From contig NZ_PEFF01000001.1 in assembly GCF_002754375.1 (NCBI RefSeq), positions 6,465,501 to 6,529,500 of the forward strand: a DNA stretch of 64,000 nt, written 5' to 3'. Under the pieces are notes generated by a model, which was not told the DNA's origin, did not search any database, and saw nothing but the letters and a program-made list of their open reading frames with translations. Source of the DNA: Variovorax sp. 54 (lineage in GTDB: Bacteria; Pseudomonadota; Gammaproteobacteria; Burkholderiales; Burkholderiaceae_C). The position numbers and the translations under genes are program-made. Below, piece after piece: positions 27,431 through 36,638 of this stretch; within the stretch, counting starts at the first letter, position 1, and every line of letters starts with the position of its first letter.

Positions 27431-30256
27431 TCAGCACAGCAGGCTGCGCGCCACGACAAGGTCCGCTGAAGTTTCATCGCCCGCCGCGATGACATACGGG
27501 CGCAGCAGCTGGTCGGCCTCTTCGGCGTGGCCCATACGGAGCAGCAACTGCGCCAGTGCCACGGCCGCGCGCACCTGAAAAGGCTTCACGCCCTGTGACC
27601 GGCCCATGGCAATGGCCGACAGGTAGCTCCGGCGGGCCTCTTCGGGCCGGCCCGCGGCCACCAGCACGCGCCCACGGGTCGTGAGCAGCTCGGACAGCCG
27701 CAGGCGATCGCCTCCCGTCTCGATGCGCTGCGCGATCTCGTCGCACAGCGTGAGGCTCGCGGCGTGCAGCGACAGGTCGGACAGGCCCCGCGCCATGGCG
27801 GTCAGGAACACGGTGGTGACCATCTCGTAGCGGCTGACCCGCAGCGTTTCGACCGCACGGCGGATCAATTCCACGCCCTCGGCCGAGCGCCCCTCGAGCA
27901 CGAGGATCTGCCCGCGCGTCGCGCTCGCGATGCTGAGGTAAGGCGTCAGCGAATGGCGCCGGGCCACGGCCTCGACGGTGTCGGCCAGCTCCCTGATCTT
28001 CGGCACGTTGCCCTGGTAGACATGCACTGAGCCAGCCCAGATGAGCGTGATGCAGTACGTGACCGCATGGCCCGATTCGCGCGCCTTCGCGATCGTCTCG
28101 TCCGCCACTGCAACGGCCTCGGCGTAGTGCCCCGTCAGCCACAGGCTGCGGGCCACGCCGCACATCGCGCGGATGTAGTAATCGAAGCCCAGCCGGGAGG
28201 TGGTGTCGGTCGACGAGCCCGCGCCGTAGCGCGCCACCCGCTGCCAGTGGCCCATGGCTTCCTGCACGTGGCCGACAAGATGTAGCGCGACGCCCATCAG
28301 CGAATCGACGATCGCCCGGCATTCCGGGTCGTCCAGCGCGGGCAGCAGCGACTGGGCCTTGCGGGCCGTGGCGAGCGCCTCGGTGAAGCGCCCGTCCCGG
28401 TGGAGCAGCAACGCGTGGCCGTTGAGCAGGTGCAGTGTCGAACGAGGGTCTGCCAGGTCTTCCGACACCTGGATGCCGCGACGAAAGGCGGTGTCGGCCT
28501 CCTCGCCGTCGCCGCCGATGAACATGAGCGATTGCCCCAGTGCGCCGCGCAGAGGAACCTCGGCAGGGGAGCCGACGTACTCGGGCGGCATGCGATCCAG
28601 TGCGGCCTGTGCCCAGCGCGCGCATTCCTTCAGCAGCGACAGCTGGAGCAGCAAGGGGCAGAACGAGGCGGCCAGTTCGACGGCCGTGACCGGTTGCGCG
28701 TCATCGCGGAAATAGAAGGCCATGGTGGCGTTCAGATTCGGCAGCTCCAGCCGGACCGTGTCGAGCGCCTCCTTGTCGAGCGGATGTGCTGCCTGTTGCA
28801 TGGCCCATCGCCCGTAGAAATACGAGAAGCGTTCGACCAGGCCCCGGGCTTCACCGCGGACTTCAAGCCGCTTCCATCCGTACGACTTCGTGGTGTCCAG
28901 CAGGCCGTAGCGCAGCGCGACCCCGCCCGCATCGACATTGACGAGCGACTTCGAGACCAGCCCGGCCAGCAGCTCGACGCCTTCCGACGGCTCGCTGTCG
29001 AAGCAGCACACGTCCAACGCGGCATCGAGCGCGAAGCTGCCGGCAAACACCGAGAGGCGGCGCAGCAAGCGCTTCTCGCCCTCGGTGAGCAGCTGAAAGC
29101 TCCAGTCGAGCGTCGCTCCGAGCGTCTGATGGCGCGGCACCGCCGTGCGCCGCCCGTGCCACATGAGCTTGGCGCTCGCATCGAAATGCGAGGTGATGGC
29201 CTGCAGACCCAGAGCCTCGATGCGGCCCGCCGCCAGCTCGATTGCTAGGGCGATGCCGTCCAGTTCGCGGCACAGCTGCGAGGCCAGCAGCGCGTCGCTG
29301 TCCTTCAGCTCGAAGCCCGCACCGCTGGCGGCCGCGCGTTCCACGAACAGCTGCACGGCGGGATAGGCCAGCGCCGCCCGGGCGGTGGCGCCTTCGCCCG
29401 GCGGGGGAAAGGCCAGCGGTGGCAGCCGGTAGACGAACTCGCCCTCGGCACGCAGCGCCTCGCGGCTGGTCGCGAGGATGTGGACGAACGGGCAGTGGCG
29501 AAACAGCCATTCGGTCAGCTCGGCAGCGGCCGCGATGACGTGCTCGCAGCAGTCCAGCACGATCAGCGCCTTGCGTTCGGCCAGATGGGCGGCGATGAGC
29601 GGCAGCTCGTCCTGGCCGTTCTGCAGGCCGACCGCATGAGCCACGGCCGCGCGGATGGAGCCCATGGCGCCGACCTGCGCGAGGTCGACGAAATGCACGT
29701 CGTGCGCGAAGTGTTCTGCTGCCGCCTGGATCGACGCGATGGCGACCGTCGTCTTGCCGATGCCGCCGGCGCCGACCACCGAGACCAGCCGCCGCTGCAG
29801 CAGGTTGGCCACGATGAGGTCGATGTCCGTGTCGCGTCCCACGATCACTGAACCGAGTGCTGGCAGTGCCGTGCCGGTGGGGAGCGTGGGAGAGCGAGCC
29901 TCGCCGCCGTCGCTCTGGCGCTCCACGGCAGCGACGAAGGTGTAGCCCTTATTGGCCGTGTTCACGACATAGCGCGTGCCAGCGACGCCGTCGCCCAGGG
30001 CCTTGCGCACCGCGTGCATGTGAAAGCGCAGGCTGCCTTCGTCCACCACCACGTCGCGCCACACGCGCGCGAGCAGTTCGTTCTTGCTGACGACGGCACC
30101 GGCGTTCTCGACCAGCACCACGAGCAGGTCGAGGGCCCGACCGCCGAGGCGGACCGGCACGCCGTCCCGCTGCAGCAGGCGCTCGTCGGGCGAAAGGAGG
30201 AACGGTCCGAAGGTGGCGTGCCACCGGGCAGCGGGTGGGGTGGCAGGGCGATTCAC
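27431..30256 (-). CDS. Winged-helix STAND ATPase regulator with TPR-like C-terminus
   Basis: A 941-residue signal-transduction ATPase of the STAND/AfsR type. An OmpR-like winged helix (about 10-112) has LGGRALDLLVVLVENAGAVVSKNELLARVW and YVVNTANKGYTFVA. An NB-ARC-like NTPase (about 130-430) has Walker A GAGGIGKT (162-169) and Walker B ALIVLDCCEH, followed by CRELDGIALAIELAAGR (sensor region). The rest (about 480-941) is helical TPR-like. Such proteins act as ATP-gated transcription switches. Likely targets are the adjacent NTF2-like and alpha/beta hydrolase genes (inference). Convergent with TetR. Confidence 0.9.
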   Translation of the reverse strand: MNRPATPPAARWHATFGPFLLSPDERLLQRDGVPVRLGGRALDLLVVLVENAGAVVSKNELLARVWRDVVVDEGSLRFHMHAVRKALGDGVAGTRYVVNTANKGYTFVAAVERQSDGGEARSPTLPTGTALPALGSVIVGRDTDIDLIVANLLQRRLVSVVGAGGIGKTTVAIASIQAAAEHFAHDVHFVDLAQVGAMGSIRAAVAHAVGLQNGQDELPLIAAHLAERKALIVLDCCEHVIAAAAELTEWLFRHCPFVHILATSREALRAEGEFVYRLPPLAFPPPGEGATARAALAYPAVQLFVERAAASGAGFELKDSDALLASQLCRELDGIALAIELAAGRIEALGLQAITSHFDASAKLMWHGRRTAVPRHQTLGATLDWSFQLLTEGEKRLLRRLSVFAGSFALDAALDVCCFDSEPSEGVELLAGLVSKSLVNVDAGGVALRYGLLDTTKSYGWKRLEVRGEARGLVERFSYFYGRWAMQQAAHPLDKEALDTVRLELPNLNATMAFYFRDDAQPVTAVELAASFCPLLLQLSLLKECARWAQAALDRMPPEYVGSPAEVPLRGALGQSLMFIGGDGEEADTAFRRGIQVSEDLADPRSTLHLLNGHALLLHRDGRFTEALATARKAQSLLPALDDPECRAIVDSLMGVALHLVGHVQEAMGHWQRVARYGAGSSTDTTSRLGFDYYIRAMCGVARSLWLTGHYAEAVAVADETIAKARESGHAVTYCITLIWAGSVHVYQGNVPKIRELADTVEAVARRHSLTPYLSIASATRGQILVLEGRSAEGVELIRRAVETLRVSRYEMVTTVFLTAMARGLSDLSLHAASLTLCDEIAQRIETGGDRLRLSELLTTRGRVLVAAGRPEEARRSYLSAIAMGRSQGVKPFQVRAAVALAQLLLRMGHAEEADQLLRPYVIAAGDETSADLVVARSLLC

Positions 30257-30310
30257 GATGGAAAGATCAGGCGTGGACCAGGCGGCAAATTCTACGGCGG
30301 GGCCTGTGCT

Positions 30311-30727
30311 TCATGGGACCTTCCGGATGTCCGCTTCCTCGTCGTCGTCGCGCACCATGAGCAGCTGGAGACGGACGATTTTTTCGTCCTGGATGGTGAA
30401 GTAGATGTCCACGACCACGGGCTGCGACATGCCCGCCACCGCGAAGTCGCCCCGCAACCCGGCGGCGAGGATCACGACGTCATAGTGCTGATGCACATCC
30501 ATCGCCGTGATGTGGACCCGCTCGCCGATGATCTCGCGCTCGAGCCATCCGCAGATGGCATTGATGCCCCAGAAGTTGCGCAATTGGTCGTTCACCTGCG
30601 CGTCCGGTGCGAACAGGTTGATCACGGCCCGCAGGTCGCCGCCGTTGATGGCGGCGATGAAGTCGGAGACGACACGGTGTGCGCCCGGCGGGAGTTCCGG
30701 CGTGTCGGAGTCGGAAGGGGTGTCCAT
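30311..30727 (-). CDS. NTF2/SnoaL-like protein
   Basis: A 138-residue protein of the NTF2-like fold: helix SDFIAAINGGDLRAVINLFAPDAQVNDQL, then strands VHITAMDVHQHYDVVILAAGLRGDF and PVVVDIYFTIQDEKIVRLQLLMV. These small cone-shaped barrels bind or isomerise hydrophobic ligands, but no catalytic residues can be assigned here. ATG 30725-30727 is used because the frame beyond it is shadow-like. It lies 54 bp downstream of the STAND regulator on the same strand. Confidence 0.78.
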   Translation of the reverse strand: MDTPSDSDTPELPPGAHRVVSDFIAAINGGDLRAVINLFAPDAQVNDQLRNFWGINAICGWLEREIIGERVHITAMDVHQHYDVVILAAGLRGDFAVAGMSQPVVVDIYFTIQDEKIVRLQLLMVRDDDEEADIRKVP

Positions 30728-30783
30728 GGTTCGATCTGCAAGGCCTTCGCGCCATCTTGCGCGCTCGCGGGGCGACTGCGCGT

Positions 30784-30817
30784 TAGATCTTGTTAGAGCC
30801 AGGCAGGGCGCGATGTG
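30784..30817. promoter_or_regulatory. Possible shared promoter element
   Basis: GTTAGATCTTGTTAGA (two GTTAGA copies, about 10 bp apart) is followed by GGGCGCGATGTG (30806-30817). The same 12-mer follows GTCTAAC at 31822-31833, upstream of the LuxR gene. It could be a common site for a regulator of this cluster. Confidence 0.3.
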
Positions 30818-30959
30818 AGGGCGGGCCGGGCAGCCACCTCCAAGGAGGTAGCCGCGAAGAGAGGCGCCGTGGTGCCGCAGCGCGCCGACGATGCCTGCAG
30901 GCCAGCGCCACCGATCCTCGGCGGCGGGCCCAACCCCCTCAACTCTGGAGTTCGTCATC

Positions 30960-31751
30960 ATGAAACTGAAGACCCGTGCATTGCTTGCCCCTCTGTTCGC
31001 CGCCCCGCTCGTGCTGGGCATCGTGGCCGCCAGCCCGACCGCTGGTGCCGCTACCGACCGCGTCAACAACGTGGTGCTGGTCCACGGCGGCTTTGTCGAC
31101 GGCGGGGGCTGGGAGCCCGTCTACAAGCTGCTCAAGGCCAAGGGCTACAACGTCAGCATCGTGCAGAACCCGACGATCTCGTTCGCTGGGGACGTGGCCG
31201 CCACGAAGGCCGTGCTGGACGCGCAGGAGGGGCCTGTGGTCCTCGTGGGCCACTCGTATGGCGGCGCGGTGGTCACCGAAGCCGGCAACGACCCGAAGGT
31301 GTCGCGCCTGGTCTACATCGCCGCCTTCGCGCCGGACAAGGGCGAATCGGTCAAGACGCTGATCTCGAACCCGGTGCCGGGCGCGCCCGTGCCGCCGATC
31401 CTGCCGCCGGTGAATGGCTTCCTGATGCTGGACAAGGTCAAGTTCGCCGGTGCCTTCGCCGGCGACCTGCCGGCCGAGCGTGCGGCGTTCCTCGCCAATG
31501 CCCAGGTGCCCTGGAGCGTCGAGGCCCTGACGGGCGAGGTCACGACTGCGGCGTGGAAGACCAAGCCCAGCTGGTACCTCGTGGCGACCGACGACAAGAT
31601 GATCCCGCCGCCCGCGCAGCGCCTCATGTCCAAGCGCGCCGGCGCGACCGTGGTCGAGACGCGCGGCAGCCATGCCGTGTACGAGTCGAAGCCCTCCGCG
31701 GTGGCATCGATCATCGAGAAGGCGGCGCTGGCCAGGCCGCAGCCACAGTAA
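30960..31751 (+). CDS. Secreted alpha/beta hydrolase
   Basis: A 263-residue hydrolase with a signal peptide (LLAPLFAAPLVLGIVAASPTAGA). It has an alpha/beta core: oxyanion region VLVHGGFVDGGGW, nucleophile elbow GHSYGG, acid residue in VATDDKMIPP and His in RGSHAVYESKP, as in the EstC/salicylate-esterase-like (MES family) group. GGAG lies nine bases before ATG 30960. A close paralogue is at 41925-42725. Substrate unknown; small esters are likely. Confidence 0.9.
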   Translation: MKLKTRALLAPLFAAPLVLGIVAASPTAGAATDRVNNVVLVHGGFVDGGGWEPVYKLLKAKGYNVSIVQNPTISFAGDVAATKAVLDAQEGPVVLVGHSYGGAVVTEAGNDPKVSRLVYIAAFAPDKGESVKTLISNPVPGAPVPPILPPVNGFLMLDKVKFAGAFAGDLPAERAAFLANAQVPWSVEALTGEVTTAAWKTKPSWYLVATDDKMIPPPAQRLMSKRAGATVVETRGSHAVYESKPSAVASIIEKAALARPQPQ

Positions 31752-31883
31752 GGCCGGGGCATCGGGCCTGCAGCGGCATGGTTCGCAAGGCCCGGTGCCA
31801 ACAACGTCTAACTGGACCGGTGGGCGCGATGTGCCGAGCATCTCCTCCGGATCGACGAAGTCGCCGATCGCAAAGGAGATGCC

Positions 31884-32567
31884 ATGTGGAATCGTCCGTT
31901 GGAACCCGTGAACGTTCTGGTCTGGCTGGCCGAGCCGCTGCTGCGGGCCGGCGTGCGCGCCACGCTCTTCGGCGCCGGACTGCCGTGGCTGGCCGAGAGC
32001 CTGCCATCGGCGGCGCAGCGAGGCGGCCATGTGGTCGTGACGGACTGGTCCTCCGGCCTGTGCCTGGCGCAGCGCGGCACGGAACCCGGGCTCCCGTCGC
32101 TGCAGTCGCATTCGAAGATCCTGGTGATCGCCCCGCGGGCGCGCGAGTGCGCCGCCGCTTCGGCGTTGCATGCCGGTGTAGACGGACTGGTGCTGTCCAA
32201 CTGCACGCCCGACGAGCTGGTGCTGGCGATCCGTTCGTTGGCCGAAGGCGCGCGCTATGTGTGCCCCGAGGTGGCGCAGCGCGTGGCTGCACGCGGCCAT
32301 GGCGAACAGCTGACGTCGCGTGAAGACCAGGTGCTGCGGTTGCTGGCGCGCGGCCAGTGCAACAAGACCATCGGGCGTCAGCTCGGCATTGCGGTCGGCA
32401 CCGTGAAGACGCATGTCAAGGGCGTCCTGGCCAAGCTCGGCGCGTCGTCGCGCACGGAAGCGGCGAGCATCGCGGCGGAAAAGGGGATGGTCGAGATCCC
32501 CGAGTTCCGCAGCCGGCGCGCCGCGTGGCAGCCGGGCGTCGCTGCGACTGTGCACCTACCGGCATGA
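31884..32567 (+). CDS. LuxR/NarL-type regulator with weak receiver domain
   Basis: A 227-residue protein. The C-terminal LuxR helix-turn-helix is clear (LTSREDQVLRLLARGQCNKTIGRQLGIAVGTVKTHVKGVLAKLG, about 143-186). The N-terminal half is receiver-like, but the usual acidic pair near the start is replaced (VNVLVWLAEPLLRAGV). An Asp is kept in HVVVTDWSSG, so phosphorylation is uncertain. AAGGAG five bases before ATG 31884 supports the start. It ends 12 bp inside the convergent tannase gene. Confidence 0.85.
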   Translation: MWNRPLEPVNVLVWLAEPLLRAGVRATLFGAGLPWLAESLPSAAQRGGHVVVTDWSSGLCLAQRGTEPGLPSLQSHSKILVIAPRARECAAASALHAGVDGLVLSNCTPDELVLAIRSLAEGARYVCPEVAQRVAARGHGEQLTSREDQVLRLLARGQCNKTIGRQLGIAVGTVKTHVKGVLAKLGASSRTEAASIAAEKGMVEIPEFRSRRAAWQPGVAATVHLPA

Positions 32568-34406
32568 GAAGCTGGCCGCGCTGGTGATGCTGCCGCCGTT
32601 GTAGACCGGCATGCGCGGGTAGGCGCACATCGGGCCGCTGGCTGCGGGCGCCGTGGCCGGCGTGTTCAATGCAACCTGGTCGGGCGGCGCGATGCCTTGC
32701 TCGACCCAGTCGGTCAGCGCCTGGTAGTTGAGCGCCTCCGGGTACAGCGGCGGATTGGCCTGGGCATTGGCCGTGCCGTTGGTCGGAAAGTGCCCCATGC
32801 CCGGGATCAGGTAGAGCTTGTAGAAACTCTGCACGGCAGGCAGGCCGCCCATCTGCGCCGCCACGCGCCGGTAGTAGTCGATGGCGCCCGCATGCGGGAT
32901 CAGCTGGTCGGACGACCCCATCACGGTGATCAGCTTGCCGCCGCGATCGCGGAAACGGCTCAGGTCGGGGTTGTCGGTGTCGATGTCCGAGAACTGCGAT
33001 TGCAAGGCGCGTCCGCGGTCGCCCATGTCTGCCAGTTGCGCATAGCTCAGGTTCTTCCAGCCGTTCGCGCCGTTGCCGGTCGCGTTCAAGAAGCTGAGGC
33101 CTGCGCGGGTCGGGTCTTGCAGGAACAGGGCCGCCATGTCCGAGGCGATGAAGAACGGGGCCGGGCCGGCCACCAGGCTCAGGCCCGCGCCGCGTGGCAG
33201 TCCCCACCACAGCTGCTTCGGCGACAGCGCCACGCCCATGCCGTTGTCGACGGCCGGATCGGGCACCGAGCCGTCGGCCGTCGGGCCGAACCATATCTTG
33301 TTGACGGCATTTGCCTGCACCGTGCTCAGGCAGTCCGCCGTGGTGTTGGTGCCGCCGTCGGCGGTGCACAGGAGGGCCGTGTCTTTCGTGGGGTCGTACC
33401 TGCACTGCGCCGGGTCCAGCAGGTAGCCCAGGTGCTGGCCGCCCACGAGGTCGCAGGCGTTGAGCGCCGCCATCGACACGGCGGTGGACTGCCCGGCCGT
33501 GAGCGGCACGCCGCCCAGGTCGCGCTGGATCACGATCTGCGGATAGAGCGCACCGATGGAAAAGCGCGACCAGTTGATGGCCGGCGAGGTGGCGATGATG
33601 CCGTCGAAATCTTCGGGGTACTTCTGCGCCTGCTTCAGGCCCTGGCGTCCGCCGGTGGAGCCGCCGTGCCAGTAGGTGTGGCGCGCGGGCGCAGCGAAGT
33701 AGGCGGCGGCCAGGGCCTTGGCCTTCAGCGTCATCTGGTGGATGCCGCGCTCGGCGAACTCGTTCCAGCCCACGGTGTTGATGGTGCCGTCGGGGTTCAT
33801 CAGGAAGCTCGAGTTGCCGGCGGGATGCCCGGTGTCCGTTGTCGCCGCCACGGCGCCTTCCTCGCCCGCCACGCGCCATGGCGAGGCCGTGGGCGCATCG
33901 GCAAAGCCCGTGAGCGAGGTCTGCGGTCCGCCAGCCATGGCGGCACCACCGAGCAGGTGCAGGCGCCGGTTCCACTTCGCCGCCGAGGGCAGCCAGATCT
34001 CGATGCCGATGCCCTTCGTGGTCGACGGCGCATCGGCAGGGCCGGCATGGCCCGGGCCGACGAGCAGCTTGACCAGGCACAGGTCCGACGCCGCCACGGG
34101 CGTGCTGCCCGTGGCCGTGCCCGAGAGCAGCAGTGCCTCGCCCGCTTTGAAGGCCTTGACCAACAGCACCTGCGTGTCGGCATCGGGCTGGAACGCGGTC
34201 TTCAACGACTCGTCGCAGACCAGAGGTGCCGGCGCCGCGGCCGGTGGCGGTGCAGGCGAGGGCGCGGGTGGCGGCACGAAGCCGAAGAGGCCACCGCCCT
34301 CACCGCCGTTCCCGCCACCGCAAGCCACGAGCGCGGCGCACAGCCCGCCGGCCGCCACACGCGCGCTGGTGCGCAACAAGGCGTGGATGTCGATCATCTT
34401 GTCCAT
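32556..34406 (-). CDS. Tannase/feruloyl esterase family lipoprotein, second copy
   Basis: A 616-residue envelope esterase. Lipobox LVACG is followed by a Gly-rich and then a Pro/Ala-rich tether. The catalytic domain has THTYWHGGSTGGRQG-type nucleophile sequence (Ser in GGSTGG), GGKLITVMGSSDQLIPHAGA (acid) and YLIPGMGHFPTNG (His), with paired Cys inserts. It is only distantly similar to the copy at 24934. GGAGG precedes ATG 34404-34406. It lies 33 bp downstream of a porin on the same strand, so export of the enzyme and uptake of its products may be co-ordinated. Confidence 0.9.
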   Translation of the reverse strand: MDKMIDIHALLRTSARVAAGGLCAALVACGGGNGGEGGGLFGFVPPPAPSPAPPPAAAPAPLVCDESLKTAFQPDADTQVLLVKAFKAGEALLLSGTATGSTPVAASDLCLVKLLVGPGHAGPADAPSTTKGIGIEIWLPSAAKWNRRLHLLGGAAMAGGPQTSLTGFADAPTASPWRVAGEEGAVAATTDTGHPAGNSSFLMNPDGTINTVGWNEFAERGIHQMTLKAKALAAAYFAAPARHTYWHGGSTGGRQGLKQAQKYPEDFDGIIATSPAINWSRFSIGALYPQIVIQRDLGGVPLTAGQSTAVSMAALNACDLVGGQHLGYLLDPAQCRYDPTKDTALLCTADGGTNTTADCLSTVQANAVNKIWFGPTADGSVPDPAVDNGMGVALSPKQLWWGLPRGAGLSLVAGPAPFFIASDMAALFLQDPTRAGLSFLNATGNGANGWKNLSYAQLADMGDRGRALQSQFSDIDTDNPDLSRFRDRGGKLITVMGSSDQLIPHAGAIDYYRRVAAQMGGLPAVQSFYKLYLIPGMGHFPTNGTANAQANPPLYPEALNYQALTDWVEQGIAPPDQVALNTPATAPAASGPMCAYPRMPVYNGGSITSAASFSCR

Positions 34407-34439
34407 GAGGCCTCCGGGTTCGAACGGTGAAGGGCGCGA

Positions 34440-35498
34440 TCAGAAGTTGTGCGAGATACCGAACTGCAGCCCGCGCGCCGGACGGCCCGGCGTGCTGGCC
34501 GGCGACGAGTCGGCCACCACATAGGCCGCGTTGCCGCGGTTGCGCACGAGCGAGTAGGTGCCATACAGCGCGGTGCGCTTGCTGAGGTAGTGCACGTAGC
34601 CGACGGCGTATTGCGTGGCGTCGTCGTTGTCCAGGCCGCCCGGGCCCGAGCGGTTGGAACGCGCCACCGAAGCCTTGATGACGCCCGGCCCGACCGGCAC
34701 GCTCACGCCCAGCAGCGTGTTGACCTGCTTGTCGCCCTCGGTCTTCTGGTGGTAGTAGTTCGCGTAGAGCTTCACGAGCCCGAAGTCGTAGGTGCCGCCG
34801 ATGCTCGCCACGCGGTAGTCATTGGGGCCGACCGGCGTCACGCCGTAGGCCAGTGCGATGTCGGCCGTGCCGTTGCTCCAGCCCACGCGCCCGCCGCGGT
34901 AGCGTGCGCCGTCCTCGCCTTCAGGCAGCGCGTACATCGCCTGGCCGTAGAAGCCGCCCAGGCCCTTGGGCAGGAAGTAGCCCACCGAGTTGTTGGCGCG
35001 TGCCAACGTGCGTGCACCGCCCAGGCCGAAGGGCCAGCCTTCGATGATGTTGGCCGAGCCGCCCACGCCCACGGTGCCGAAGGGCGAGAACTGCGAGATG
35101 TTCCAGAACGTGGGCGTGTAGTCGCGCCCGAGCCGCAGCTCGCCGAAACTGTTGTGCGACAGGCTCACCGTGGAGCGGCGGTGAAAGCCGGTGCCCTGGA
35201 TTTCGCCCGTGTCGGGCAGCAGCGCCATCTCCAGCCAGAAGCTCGCGGCCAGTCCGCCGCCGAGGTCTTCCGTGCCGCGAAAGCCCAGGCGGCTGGGGAA
35301 GATGTTGCCGCCCTGGTCCATCGACTTGACGGAGCGCCCGTCGCTCTTCGAGTAGGTGAGGTTCATGTCCAGCGTGCCGAAGAGCTGGACGCTCGATTGC
35401 GCCGTGGCGCTCGCACTGGCAGCGATGCACAGCGCGCCGGCGACGGTGCGCGGCAGCCGCCGGTGCAGGCGTTGAAAGGGGTGGGGGGTGATCCTCAT
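34440..35498 (-). CDS. Gram-negative porin (OmpC/Omp32-like)
   Basis: A 352-residue outer-membrane porin of the betaproteobacterial type. Signal peptide to ATA/QSS, then SSVQLFGTLDMNLTYSKSDG, GNIFPSRLGFRGTEDLGGGLAASFWLE and GELRLGRDYTPTFW, the standard first strands and loop 3 region. It ends LQFGISHNF with terminal Phe, the BAM recognition signal. The coding strand has GGAG nine bases before ATG 35496-35498. Its position between a tannase and a Bug receptor suggests uptake of the catabolic substrate handled by this cluster. Confidence 0.93.
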   Translation of the reverse strand: MRITPHPFQRLHRRLPRTVAGALCIAASASATAQSSVQLFGTLDMNLTYSKSDGRSVKSMDQGGNIFPSRLGFRGTEDLGGGLAASFWLEMALLPDTGEIQGTGFHRRSTVSLSHNSFGELRLGRDYTPTFWNISQFSPFGTVGVGGSANIIEGWPFGLGGARTLARANNSVGYFLPKGLGGFYGQAMYALPEGEDGARYRGGRVGWSNGTADIALAYGVTPVGPNDYRVASIGGTYDFGLVKLYANYYHQKTEGDKQVNTLLGVSVPVGPGVIKASVARSNRSGPGGLDNDDATQYAVGYVHYLSKRTALYGTYSLVRNRGNAAYVVADSSPASTPGRPARGLQFGISHNF

Positions 35499-35625
35499 GT
35501 CTCTGTCTCCTTGTTGTAAAAATGGCGCGCGTCGGCACACGGCGCCTGCATGGCAGGCACCGCGGCGTGAAAGCTTCGGAAGAAAAAAGGGGCGCGCGGC
35601 GTTCAGCCGCGTCGGGGCACCGTCG

Positions 35626-36594
35626 TCAGTCGATGCGGATGTTCTTGGCCTTGATCAGCCGGCCCATGGCTTGCGATTCGCGTTCGATGGCAGCGGCCGC
35701 CTCGCCGGGCGTGCTGCCGATCGGGTCGAGGCCGGCGTCGCTGAGCAGCTTGCCCATCTCGGGCGAGTGCGTGATGGCGACGATCTCCTTGTGGAGCCGC
35801 TCCACGATGGCCGCAGGCGTCTTCGCCGGCACCCAGAAGCCCAGCCAGGTGAAGACCTCCACGCCCGGATAGGTCTCGGAGAGCGTGGGCACGTTGGGCA
35901 GCGCCGCACTGCGCTTGTTGCCTGTGTACGCCAGCGCCTTCAGCCGCCCCGACTTGATGTTCGCCAAGGCCGACACCGGCGGCTCGAAGCCCAGCTGCAC
36001 CTGGCCGGCGATCAGATCTGGTGCGGCGCTCAGCTTGTAGGGCACGTGCAGCAGTTCGATGTCGGCTGCGTCCTGGAACAGCTCGAAGCCCAGGTGCGAG
36101 GTGGTGCCCGAGCCGTACGAGGCAAACGAAATCTTGCCCGGCTCTTTCTTGGCGAGGGCCACCAGCTCGGGAATGTTCTTCACCGGCATCGCGGGAGTGG
36201 CCACGATGAACGAGCCGCCCTTGAGCGCCTGCGTGACGGGCACGAGATCGTTCTTCGCGTCGTAGGGCATCTTCGACAACAGGAACGGCGTCATCGTGAA
36301 CGGGTTGCTCGTCGAGAACAGGACCGTGTAGCCGTCGGGCGCCGCCTTGGCGACCGCGTCGGTGCCGATGGAGGCGAGCGCACCGGGCCGGTTCTCGACC
36401 ACCACCGGCGTGTTCAGTGCGCGGCTGAGGCGGTCGGCATAGGCGCGTGCGAACAGGTCGGAGCCGACGCCCACGGGCGTGGGCGTGACGATCTTGATCG
36501 GGCGCGAAGGCCAGGGCGTGCCCTGGCTCCAGGCGGGTGCGAGCATGCACGACGTGGCCAGCACGGCGAGCAGTGGGTGAACGAGTCTTTTCAT
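35626..36594 (-). CDS. Bug-family tripartite tricarboxylate transporter substrate-binding protein
   Basis: A 322-residue periplasmic receptor: signal peptide LLAVLATSCMLAPAWSQ, then PSRPIKIVTPTPVGVGSDLFARA, PVVVENRPGALASIGTDAVAKAAPDGYTVL and LPNVPTLSETYPGVEVFTWLGF, all diagnostic of Bug proteins. It lies downstream of an unknown-function/EPTP/amidohydrolase/aldolase operon on the same strand (44-bp gap) and upstream of the porin, so it probably captures the substrate of that pathway. Confidence 0.93.
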   Translation of the reverse strand: MKRLVHPLLAVLATSCMLAPAWSQGTPWPSRPIKIVTPTPVGVGSDLFARAYADRLSRALNTPVVVENRPGALASIGTDAVAKAAPDGYTVLFSTSNPFTMTPFLLSKMPYDAKNDLVPVTQALKGGSFIVATPAMPVKNIPELVALAKKEPGKISFASYGSGTTSHLGFELFQDAADIELLHVPYKLSAAPDLIAGQVQLGFEPPVSALANIKSGRLKALAYTGNKRSAALPNVPTLSETYPGVEVFTWLGFWVPAKTPAAIVERLHKEIVAITHSPEMGKLLSDAGLDPIGSTPGEAAAAIERESQAMGRLIKAKNIRID

Positions 36595-36638
36595 GGGGTG
36601 TCTGTCTCCGGTGTTTCTTGTATTCGGGGCGATGGCGC

